DNA of 6,531 nucleotides, from NCBI GenBank assembly GCA_005879205.1, contig VBLD01000021.1, positions 1 through 6,531 of the forward strand, read 5' to 3'. Within the stretch, counting starts at the first letter, position 1; each line of letters starts with the position of its first letter. Both the position numbers and the translations under genes were made by a program. Positions 1-6,050 of this stretch are shown here, in pieces. This stretch comes from Deltaproteobacteria bacterium. Lineage in GTDB: Bacteria > Desulfobacterota > Binatia > DP-6. The notes beneath the pieces were generated by a model, which was given only the letters and a program-made list of their open reading frames with translations, was not told the origin of the DNA and ran no database searches.

Positions 1-18
1 AAGCCATCGCGCCCCTCC
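1..18 (-). promoter_or_regulatory. possible ribosome-binding site and start codon of a gene leaving the left edge
   Basis: Read on the minus strand, GGAGGGG (18 down to 12) is followed by four bases and an ATG (7-5), then GCT and the window edge. This is a near-ideal Shine-Dalgarno and spacing, on the same strand as the DUF445 gene and 91 bases past its stop, so it could open a downstream gene. Only two codons are visible, so the product is unknown. In a GC-rich genome such a match can arise by chance. Nothing else in bases 1-98 reads as a gene: plus-strand frames are open only for short stretches, and I see no terminator hairpin with a T-run. Confidence 0.3.
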
Positions 19-98
19 GTCGCGGCGACCTGGCGGCCGCGAAGGGAGCGCTGACTCGGCTGCGACGGTCCTGGCCGCACGCCGCGATCGCGACGCGC

Positions 99-1436
99 TC
101 AGCCCGCGAGCCGGTGGATCAGCGCCAGGAGGAGGCCGACCAGCCCACCCACGACGGCGCCGTTCAGCCGGATGAACTGCAGGTCGGCGCCGACCCGGTC
201 CTCGATCTGCCGCACCAGCTCCTCGTCACCGAGTCCCTCGAGGCTCTCGCGCACCGTGAGGCCGATCTGGGAGTGGTAGCGGCGGAGCAGGTCGCTCGCC
301 GTCGTGCGCACCCAACGGTCGAAGGCGCCGCGCCGGCCCGCGTCCGCGAGGAGATCGAGGATGCCGGTGCGGAGCTGGCGGTCGATGAGGGCCGACAGCG
401 CGCTCTGCCGGTCGCCGAGGTCCTGCTCGAGCTGCTCGCGTAAGCGGCCGAGCATGGTGCCGACGACGGGGCCTGCCTGGATGCTCTGGAGGAGCGCGCT
501 GCGCAGCCGCTCGGCCTGCGCCTGCGCGGCCGCATCGCCGGCTGCGAGCCGCTCGGCGAAGCGGCGGAGCGCGCTGAGCACCGCCCGGCGGAGCGGGTGT
601 TCCGCGTCGCGTGCCGCGCTCCGCAGCTCCGAGGAGGCGTAGTCGCACGCCGCCTCGACGATCGCGCGCTGCACGACCTTCCGGCGGAGCATGAAGGGGA
701 CGAAGCGCTTGCCGGAGGCGTGCAGCGCCCCGGCCGAGCGGTCGAGCCACCAGTGGAGCTCCGCGGCCGTGCGTGGACGGGCGGCGAGGTTGGCGAAGGA
801 GAGCGCGAGGCTCTCGAACGCCGCCGCGGCCCCGTCGCTCGTCACGGCGCGCGCGAGCCAAACGCCCGTCGAAGCATCGACTGGAAGCTCGCGGAGCTGG
901 CGCTGGGCGACGCGGTCGACGAACCGAACGACCTCCTCTTCGGTGAGGACGCGCGCGATACCGCAGAGAAGGTCCCGCAGGGGCGCCCCCAGCCGCTCGA
1001 CGTGGGTCGGGTCGCGCAGCCAGTCGGCGACCACGGCGCTCGGTGCCAGACGGGCGAGCCGCGTGCCGATCACCTCCGGCGACAGCCACTCGTCCTGCAC
1101 CATGTTGACGATGCCCTCGGTGATCTTCGCGCGCCGCGCCGGAATGATCGCGGTGTGCGGGATGGGGATGCCGAGCGGGTGGCGGAAGAGGGCGGTCACG
1201 GCGAACCAGTCGGCCAGGGCGCCCACCACGGCGGCCTCGAAGCCCGCGGCGACGACGCGGAGCCAGGTCGCGTCGGCGAGGCTCGTCGTGGCGAGCACCA
1301 GGCGCGTGACGACGACGCCGCCGATTGCCGCGAGGAGCGAGATCGTGCCGACGTGACTCCGCCGCGGGGGTGCCGCGGAGCGTACCGCGCGCGGCCGGGG
1401 GAAGGACTCGAGCGGGGTGGGCGCCGGGCTGCTCAT
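99..1436 (-). CDS. DUF445 family (YjiN-type) membrane protein
   Basis: This encodes a 445-residue integral membrane protein of the DUF445 family, whose molecular function is not established. Two family hallmarks are visible. Near the N-terminus (about residues 72-99) is the block GALADWFAVTALFRHPLG followed by IPIPHTAIIP. At the C-terminus (about 413-440) is the VGADLQFIRLNGAVVGG block leading into a final hydrophobic helix. Membrane segments are likely at about 30-52, 62-83 and 424-441. The long middle (about 105-415) is mostly charged, helical and soluble-looking. The N-terminal 27 residues are rich in Pro and Arg, consistent with a cytoplasmic, positive-inside tail. I chose the ATG at 1436 because AAGGAG lies four bases upstream; the frame stays open to 1616, but that extension looks non-coding and would overlap the divergent gene. 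The length is close to that usual for the family. It stands alone, with no neighbour that explains its role. The family assignment is firm; the function is unknown. Confidence 0.93.
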   Translation of the reverse strand: MSSPAPTPLESFPRPRAVRSAAPPRRSHVGTISLLAAIGGVVVTRLVLATTSLADATWLRVVAAGFEAAVVGALADWFAVTALFRHPLGIPIPHTAIIPARRAKITEGIVNMVQDEWLSPEVIGTRLARLAPSAVVADWLRDPTHVERLGAPLRDLLCGIARVLTEEEVVRFVDRVAQRQLRELPVDASTGVWLARAVTSDGAAAAFESLALSFANLAARPRTAAELHWWLDRSAGALHASGKRFVPFMLRRKVVQRAIVEAACDYASSELRSAARDAEHPLRRAVLSALRRFAERLAAGDAAAQAQAERLRSALLQSIQAGPVVGTMLGRLREQLEQDLGDRQSALSALIDRQLRTGILDLLADAGRRGAFDRWVRTTASDLLRRYHSQIGLTVRESLEGLGDEELVRQIEDRVGADLQFIRLNGAVVGGLVGLLLALIHRLAG

Positions 1437-1488
1437 CCAGCTCCTTTTTACCATTGACAACGAGCGCGCGCAGCGCAACGGTCGGCCT
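1437..1488. other. divergent intergenic region between the DUF445 and F420-type oxidoreductase genes
   Basis: These 52 bases must hold the promoters of both divergent genes unless promoters lie inside the coding regions. On the plus strand a perfect TTGACA (1454-1459) has AACGGT 17 bases downstream (1477-1482), a weak -10 that keeps only the conserved second A and final T. That arrangement would place the transcript start at or next to the ATG at 1489. I see no convincing minus-strand promoter and no operator-like inverted repeat. Confidence 0.3.
1441..1446 (-). promoter_or_regulatory. Shine-Dalgarno of the DUF445 gene
   Basis: AAGGAG on the minus strand sits four bases before the ATG at 1436, inside the A-rich stretch TAAAAAGGAG. 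It decides the start: the in-frame ATG six codons further upstream (1454) has no comparable site. Confidence 0.8.
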
Positions 1489-2301
1489 ATGCGCGTCGGC
1501 ATAGTGGTGCGCAACATGGGAGCGCAATCGACGCGCGAGACGCTCGTCGCGTGCGCGACCGCAGTCGACGCCGCCCCGGCGATCGCCGACCTCTGGGTCA
1601 CCGACCACATCGCCATCCCGCCCGATGATGCCGAGGGATCGGACGGCCGGTATCTCGATCCGCTGGCGACGCTCGCGTTTCTCGCGGGGGCGACGACCCG
1701 CGTCGGCCTCGGGACCAGCGTGCTCGTGGTGCCCTACCGACCGCCGCTGCCGACGGCGAAGCTGGTCTCCACCGTGCTGGAGCTCTCGGGCGGGAGGCTT
1801 CTGCTCGGGGTCGGGGTCGGCTGGATGGCGGCGGAGTTCCGCGTGCTCGGGATCGATCTCGGGCGCCGCGGTCGGATCACCGACGAGACGCTCGGCTTCC
1901 TCGACCGCTGCTTCGCCGACGACGTGGTCGAGGCAAACGGCCAGCCGTTTCTCTTTCGCCCTCGGCCGACGCGCCCTCCGCTCTTCATCGGCGGCGCGCC
2001 GCCCCACGCCTTCCGCCGCGCCGTCAGGCACCGGGCGGGTTGGATGCCGATCGGTCTCGGGCCGGAGCAGCTGCCGCCGCTGGCGGCCGAGCTGCGCGCG
2101 CGGGCGGCGGATGCCGGGCTTGGGGCGCCGCCGATCGCGGTCCTCACGGCGCTGCCGCTCGACGACGCCGCCGCCGCCCGCGATCGGGTCGCCCGCTTCG
2201 CGGACGCGGGTGCGTCGCGCGTGATCCACGGCGCCCGCTACGCGGACGTCGCGGGGTTCCGGACGATGCTCGACCGTCTGGTCCGGGCGGCCGGCGGCTG
2301 A
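1489..2301 (+). CDS. LLM-class (luciferase-like) F420-dependent-type oxidoreductase
   Basis: This encodes a 270-residue TIM-barrel oxidoreductase of the luciferase-like monooxygenase superfamily. Family landmarks occur in order: LWVTDHIAIP (35-44), the strand GLGTSVLVVPYRPP (73-86) that usually carries the flavin-contacting bulge, GRLLLGVGVGWMAAEF (102-117), RRGRITDE (126-133), RPPLFIGG (162-169) and GWMPIG (184-189). The DH motif and the GVGVGW block resemble the F420-dependent group (Rv2161c-like) more than FMN luciferases. The cofactor is therefore probably coenzyme F420, by family inference only; the substrate cannot be read. It is slightly short for the superfamily, but both ends look intact. 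I start it at ATG 1489 because the family's first beta strand (MRVGIVVRN) begins there; an in-frame ATG at 1417 would overlap the DUF445 start and adds non-homologous sequence. No Shine-Dalgarno is evident. It converges on the GH15-like gene with a 10-base gap. Confidence 0.9.
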   Translation: MRVGIVVRNMGAQSTRETLVACATAVDAAPAIADLWVTDHIAIPPDDAEGSDGRYLDPLATLAFLAGATTRVGLGTSVLVVPYRPPLPTAKLVSTVLELSGGRLLLGVGVGWMAAEFRVLGIDLGRRGRITDETLGFLDRCFADDVVEANGQPFLFRPRPTRPPLFIGGAPPHAFRRAVRHRAGWMPIGLGPEQLPPLAAELRARAADAGLGAPPIAVLTALPLDDAAAARDRVARFADAGASRVIHGARYADVAGFRTMLDRLVRAAGG

Positions 2302-2311
2302 CGCACCGGGA

Positions 2312-4774
2312 TCATCGGCTGCCGAAGGCGACCATCGCCGCCGCGTAGAGGTAGGCGTGCTCCCAGACGTGCGGCGCGTCGTTCTGGGGCTGGTAGTCGG
2401 GGAGGATGCCGTCGCCGTTCAAATCGAGGTTCACGCGCGCGTAGGCCTCGCTGATGTGATGCGTGCCCGGCGTGGTGAGCTCGTGGATGAAGAAGCGAAC
2501 CTGATCCTGGGTGTCGGCCAGACCCGCCGCGTCGCCGAGCTGGCGGAAGAGCTGCGCGCGTGCGAGAAGCTCCTCGGTGTTGTAGGCACCGACGGGAGCC
2601 GTCCGCGTCAGGATCGGGTCGATGGCGCGCGCCTTCAGGAACTCGGCGTGCGACAGGGCCACGGGGTCGCCGGGCGCAAAGAAGCCGACGGGCCAGAGGA
2701 GCCACGCGGGCCGCCCGCCTTCGTAGTGGGCGGGCGCGGTCGCGACGAAGAAGTTGTCGCGGATCGCCTGCTCGAGCTCCGCGGCCCGCGTCTCCCAGCC
2801 GGCGACGCGCGGCGCGTCGAAGCCGCACGCCGGGCCCGCGGCGATCGCGTCGCGCAGCGCCAGCAGGACCGTCTCGGCGCCCTGGAGACCCTGCGTGACC
2901 GGGATGTTGTCGTCCTCGTTCGCCATGCACTGGAGGTTGTTCGACGCGTCCTTGCAGGCGGCCAGGTTGTCGGCGCCGAGCTCGATGGACGGACAGACGT
3001 CCGCGAGATAGGCGGCGGCCGCGACCGGGTCCGTGATGTACCGGTAGTGGTCCCACATCGTCCACACACCGAGGCCGGCCTCGTCGATCTCGAACGACAC
3101 CGGGTCGCCCGGCTCGATGGCGGCGGGGTCCGCGTAGTAGTTCGTCTCGTAGGTCCCGGCCGGCACGCAGTTCGGGTAGACGGGGTGGGCCGGGTCGCAG
3201 GGCGGGAACGAGTAGAGGACGGACCACGGGGCGGGCACCTTCCGCTGTACGCGGGCGTAGAAGCGGTTGTGGCGGCTCACGACGTCGGTGTAGCCCGCCA
3301 GGTCGAGCGCGTAGTTGATGAAGGAGCCGTCGCGCGGCCAGTCCTCGCCGTACGGCGGCTCGCTGTCGACGCTGGCCACGATGGCGCCACTGGCGGCGTC
3401 CGTCGCCGTCCGCATGACGATCAGGCTCCGCTTGGCGAAGGTCTGGACCTCCGCGTCGTCGGTGTCGGGAAGGTGGGCTGGAGCGACGTAGTTCGTCCAC
3501 CACGCCTCGGTCGCGGCACGCTGCGCCTCGGGCGACGTGCCGGGGGCACGGGCGCCGCGAAGCAGGCTGTAAGCCTCGTTGCGCGCGCCGCCGGCGGCCA
3601 CGTAGAAGGTGGCGGTGGCGGTGCCGAGGCGGAACGCGAGACGGCGCGCGAGCGCCGCATTCGCCTGACACGCGGCGATCGGCGAGCGCCCGAGCGTGCC
3701 GTCGGCGGCGTCGGTGTACGCGCTGTCCGCGGTGTACGCCCAGTGATTGACTGCCCGGCATGCCCCGAGCTGTCCCTGCGCGTCGGTCACCACGTGGTCG
3801 CACTCGAAGGCGTTGCGCGCGAGCGCGTCGAAGAGCGGCGGGAGATTGAAGGCGGTGATGGTGCGGTCAGCGATGGCGCTCTGGTGCGGGCAGGTCGCCG
3901 CGTCGTCGAAGCCGCACTGGTAGCCGTGGTCGCGACGGCGGGCGCCGACGGCGATGTAGACGCCGGGCTCGCCGAGGCCGGCAACCAGGCGGTTGACCGC
4001 ACGCTGCAGAGACTTGCGGCGCGCGGGCGGGTTCTGGAGAAGGGGGTTCACGAGCGAGAAATCGTGGGGGTACGCGGCCGCGCTGGTCGGCATGAAGTGG
4101 AGCAGCGCGCGCTCGTGCTCGTCGTAGGCGACCGCATAGTCGTTCTCGAAATCGAGCCCCCAGTCGGCGATCGGAAAGAACGGCAGGCGCGCGAGCGAAG
4201 GCGAGAAGTTGGTGTAGAAGACGAGCGTCGCCCGCCGGACCGGCGAGCCCGGGTCGCGCGTGACGACGTAGTGGTTCACGAGCACGTTCCGGTCGGGCAG
4301 GATGAAGTTCCAGGCGGTGACGGCCAGGCCGAGTGCGGGGTTCACCATGTCGGTCACGAGGACGTCGGAGTCGTCGGCGCTGTAGCGCTGCGCGTGCGAC
4401 CAGGCGTCGTCGCGAAGCCAGGTGAAGCCCGTGCCCGAGGCGGTCTGGTAGAAGAGGCCGGGAAAGGCGCCCATCCCGTCGAGCGCGCCGAGGTGAGGAT
4501 TCGTCCGCACGTCGGGCGCGTTGTCGGTCAGGTAGGCGAGCTGGTTGTAGTAGCTCGGGCCCGGCCACTTGAAGACCGTGAGCTCGCCGCAGCGCGAGAA
4601 GGCCGCCGTGAGCGCGCCGTTCCCGAGCACGCCGTTGACGTTCGTCGCGCCGAACTGGAGCTCGTACGGGTTCGGGCCATCCGGCGCGATCGGCAGCTCG
4701 GGACACGCGGGAGCACGCGCCGCGGACATCAGAAGCACGATGACGGGGAACCACGCTCGCTGCATGCGCCGCAT
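2312..4774 (-). CDS. exported GH15-like (glucoamylase-type) glycoside hydrolase, cysteine-rich
   Basis: This encodes 820 residues beginning with a signal peptide: MRRMQR, a hydrophobic stretch (about 8-19), then ARA or APA sites near 18-23. The protein should be periplasmic or secreted. Residues about 30-430 look like a large beta-rich N-terminal domain, with GVLGNGALTAAFSRCGELTVF (49-68, quoted in part as key residues GNG and RCGEL) recalling the sandwich domain of bacterial GH15 enzymes. The rest looks like the (alpha/alpha)6 catalytic barrel, with GH15-type blocks in order: DWPRDGSF (478-485, matching the substrate-binding W-x-RD), FEIDEAGLGVWTMWDHY (561-577), NEDDN (619-623; E620 candidate general acid), HHISEAYAR (772-780; E776 candidate general base) and APHVWEHAYLY (800-810). 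The family inverts configuration and releases glucose from alpha-glucans or related glucosides; the substrate here is not determinable. Thirteen cysteines suggest disulfides. D784, N786 and D788 form a calcium-loop-like motif. An in-frame TGA lies two codons before the ATG at 4774, so translation starts there or at Met4. No clear Shine-Dalgarno is seen. Confidence 0.82.
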   Translation of the reverse strand: MRRMQRAWFPVIVLLMSAARAPACPELPIAPDGPNPYELQFGATNVNGVLGNGALTAAFSRCGELTVFKWPGPSYYNQLAYLTDNAPDVRTNPHLGALDGMGAFPGLFYQTASGTGFTWLRDDAWSHAQRYSADDSDVLVTDMVNPALGLAVTAWNFILPDRNVLVNHYVVTRDPGSPVRRATLVFYTNFSPSLARLPFFPIADWGLDFENDYAVAYDEHERALLHFMPTSAAAYPHDFSLVNPLLQNPPARRKSLQRAVNRLVAGLGEPGVYIAVGARRRDHGYQCGFDDAATCPHQSAIADRTITAFNLPPLFDALARNAFECDHVVTDAQGQLGACRAVNHWAYTADSAYTDAADGTLGRSPIAACQANAALARRLAFRLGTATATFYVAAGGARNEAYSLLRGARAPGTSPEAQRAATEAWWTNYVAPAHLPDTDDAEVQTFAKRSLIVMRTATDAASGAIVASVDSEPPYGEDWPRDGSFINYALDLAGYTDVVSRHNRFYARVQRKVPAPWSVLYSFPPCDPAHPVYPNCVPAGTYETNYYADPAAIEPGDPVSFEIDEAGLGVWTMWDHYRYITDPVAAAAYLADVCPSIELGADNLAACKDASNNLQCMANEDDNIPVTQGLQGAETVLLALRDAIAAGPACGFDAPRVAGWETRAAELEQAIRDNFFVATAPAHYEGGRPAWLLWPVGFFAPGDPVALSHAEFLKARAIDPILTRTAPVGAYNTEELLARAQLFRQLGDAAGLADTQDQVRFFIHELTTPGTHHISEAYARVNLDLNGDGILPDYQPQNDAPHVWEHAYLYAAAMVAFGSR
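4712..4774 (-). other. signal peptide region of the GH15-like protein
   Basis: Residues 1-21 show a basic start (MRRMQR), a hydrophobic core (FPVIVLLMSA) and an AxA site (ARA, residues 19-21). A second AxA site, APA before Cys24, is equally possible. That Cys makes a lipoprotein conceivable, but the -3 and -2 residues (A, P) do not fit a normal lipobox, so cleavage by signal peptidase I is more likely. Confidence 0.7.
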
Positions 4775-4854
4775 TTGACATCAGGCGAGGGGTGCCCGGC
4801 AAGAAGAAACATCGGCTTGCGCCGGCGCGGCCGGGGGGCCTAGAAAGGCCGACC
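4775..4854. other. divergent intergenic region between the GH15-like and LimB-like genes
   Basis: These 80 bases separate two divergent genes. On the plus strand a perfect TTGACA lies at 4775-4780, but no -10-like hexamer sits at normal spacing. A GC palindrome, GCGCCGGCGC (4819-4828), and the short hairpin over the ribosome-binding site follow. The bases give no clear regulator binding site. Confidence 0.35.
4837..4850 (+). promoter_or_regulatory. ribosome-binding site inside a small hairpin before the LimB-like gene
   Basis: GGCCT (4837-4841) can pair with AGGCC (4846-4850) around a four-base loop. The purine tract AGAAAGG (4842-4848), which serves as the Shine-Dalgarno, lies in the loop and 3' arm, four bases before the ATG at 4855. 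The tract supports that start; the pairing could weaken initiation, but the stem is short and may be incidental. Confidence 0.45.
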
Positions 4855-6039
4855 ATGAACGCCCCCGATCGCATGGGCTTCGGCATCTTCCTCGCACCGT
4901 TCCACCCCGTCGGCGAGAACCCCACCACGGCCCTCCACCGCGACCTGGAGCTGATCGAGTGGCTCGACCGCCTCGGCTACGACGAGGCGTGGATCGGCGA
5001 GCATCACTCCGCCGGCTTCGAGATCATCGCTTCCCCCGAAGTCTTCATCGCCGCCGCGGCCGCGCGCACGCGTCACATCCGGCTCGGCACGGGCGTGTCC
5101 TCGCTCCCCTACCACCATCCCTTCATGCTGGCCGACCGGATGGCGCTGCTCGATCACCTGACGCTCGGCCGGGCGATGTTCGGGGTGGGGCCCGGCGCGC
5201 TCCCGTCGGACGCCTTCATGCTCGGCATCGATCCGATCCGCCAGCGCGAGATGATGGACGAGTCGCTCGACACGATCCTCACGCTCTTCACGTCGGACGA
5301 GCCGATCACGCGCGAGACCGACTGGTTCACGCTGCGCCACGCGCGCCTCCAGCTCCGGCCCTACACGCGCCCGCACATGGAGATGGCCGTCGCCGCGACG
5401 GTCTCGCCCGCCGGCCCTCGAGCGGCCGGGAAGTACGGGCTCGGGCTCCTCTCGATCGGCGCCACTACGGCGAGTGGCTTCGACGCCCTCGGTCATGCCT
5501 GGTCGATCAGCGAGGAGATGGCCGCCGAGCACGGGAAGACGGTGCATCGCGCGAAGTGGCGCCTCGTCGGGCCGATGCATCTCGCCCCCACGATGGACCA
5601 GGCGCGCCGCGACGTCGCCTTCGGGCTGGAACCCTGGGTGGACTACTTCAAGCGCGTCGCCGCCCTGCCGCTCGTCGGCGAGATCGAGGACGTCGCCGAG
5701 ATGGTCGACGCCCTCAATGCCGGCGGCCTCGCCGTCATCGGCACGCCGCGCGACGCGGCGGCGCAGGTCGAGCGCCTGTGGAACCAGTCGGGTGGCTTCG
5801 GCACCTACCTCTTCATGGGGCACGAATGGGCCGATCGCGAGGCGACGCTCCGCTCCTACGAGCTCTTCGCGCGCCACGTCATGCCGGAGTTCCAGGGGAC
5901 GCTGCCCCGCCTGGCAGAGAGCCGCGACTGGGCGGCGGAGAACCGCCCGACGTTCATGGGACGGTCGATCGAGGCGATCGGCAAGGCGATCCAGGACCAC
6001 GCCGCCGAGCGCGGCGAACGCAAGCGCCAGGCACGCTAG
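4855..6039 (+). CDS. LLM-class flavin-dependent monooxygenase, limonene 1,2-monooxygenase-like
   Basis: This encodes a 394-residue luciferase-like TIM-barrel monooxygenase. Characteristic blocks are MGFGIFLAPFHPVGENPT (7-24), YDEAWIGEHHSAGFE (42-56), LGTGVSSLPYHHPF (77-90), GRAMFGVGPGALPSDAF (105-121) and ISPAG-like VSPAGPRAAGKYGLGLLS (183-200). The EHH motif and the GxGALPSDAFMLGID block match the FMN/FAD branch usually annotated as limonene 1,2-monooxygenase or alkanal-monooxygenase-like. From the family, it should use reduced flavin and O2 to insert oxygen into a hydrophobic substrate; limonene itself is only one possibility. The length is typical for that branch and both ends look complete. 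ATG 4855 is chosen because of the AGAAAGG tract upstream and the family start; the frame stays open to 4792, but that extension is basic and unrelated. It heads an apparent operon: the next gene begins 11 bases after its stop. It is clearly a different subfamily from the shorter oxidoreductase at 1489-2301. Confidence 0.9.
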   Translation: MNAPDRMGFGIFLAPFHPVGENPTTALHRDLELIEWLDRLGYDEAWIGEHHSAGFEIIASPEVFIAAAAARTRHIRLGTGVSSLPYHHPFMLADRMALLDHLTLGRAMFGVGPGALPSDAFMLGIDPIRQREMMDESLDTILTLFTSDEPITRETDWFTLRHARLQLRPYTRPHMEMAVAATVSPAGPRAAGKYGLGLLSIGATTASGFDALGHAWSISEEMAAEHGKTVHRAKWRLVGPMHLAPTMDQARRDVAFGLEPWVDYFKRVAALPLVGEIEDVAEMVDALNAGGLAVIGTPRDAAAQVERLWNQSGGFGTYLFMGHEWADREATLRSYELFARHVMPEFQGTLPRLAESRDWAAENRPTFMGRSIEAIGKAIQDHAAERGERKRQAR

Positions 6040-6042
6040 AGG
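6038..6042 (+). promoter_or_regulatory. Shine-Dalgarno of the Ltp-like gene, overlapping the upstream stop codon
   Basis: AGAGG (6038-6042) shares bases with the TAG stop (6037-6039) of the monooxygenase gene and lies eight bases before the GTG at 6051. This supports the GTG start and suggests translational coupling of the two genes. Confidence 0.55.
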
Positions 6043-6050
6043 CCGAGCCC

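Noticed and set aside
84..93. The palindrome CGCGATCGCG near the left edge as a possible operator.
   Set aside because: Short GC palindromes of this kind are expected by chance in such GC-rich DNA, and no second copy or promoter accompanies it.
1437..1616. A 60-codon N-terminal extension of the DUF445 gene.
   Set aside because: It would overlap the divergent oxidoreductase gene, and it lacks family-like sequence; the AAGGAG site just before 1436 fixes the shorter start.
226..2229. A minus-strand open frame of 667 codons spanning the F420-type oxidoreductase and most of the DUF445 gene.
   Set aside because: Its product is extremely rich in Arg and Pro without family motifs, and it crosses two genes with clear homology in other frames. 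It is a GC-driven shadow.
2238..3803. A minus-strand open frame of 521 codons inside the GH15-like gene.
   Set aside because: It is Arg-rich and low in complexity, out of frame with the GH15 motifs, and has no start context. I considered whether it pointed to a frameshift, but the GH15 frame is continuous from signal peptide to stop.
4775..4803. The TTGACA at 4775-4780 as a full promoter for the LimB-like gene.
   Set aside because: No acceptable -10 hexamer occurs 16-18 bases downstream; the -35-like match alone is not enough to call a promoter.
2357..4843. A plus-strand open frame of 828 codons lying antisense to almost the whole GH15-like gene.
   Set aside because: Its codons sit exactly opposite the sense codons, so it is broken only where the real gene uses TTA, CTA or TCA, which are rare at this GC content. 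Its translation is Arg/Val/Gly-rich with no domain-like pattern, while the minus strand shows a signal peptide and ordered GH15 motifs.
4840..6000. A minus-strand open frame of 386 codons antisense to the LimB-like gene.
   Set aside because: It is codon-aligned antisense of a well-supported gene and shows no recognisable domain.
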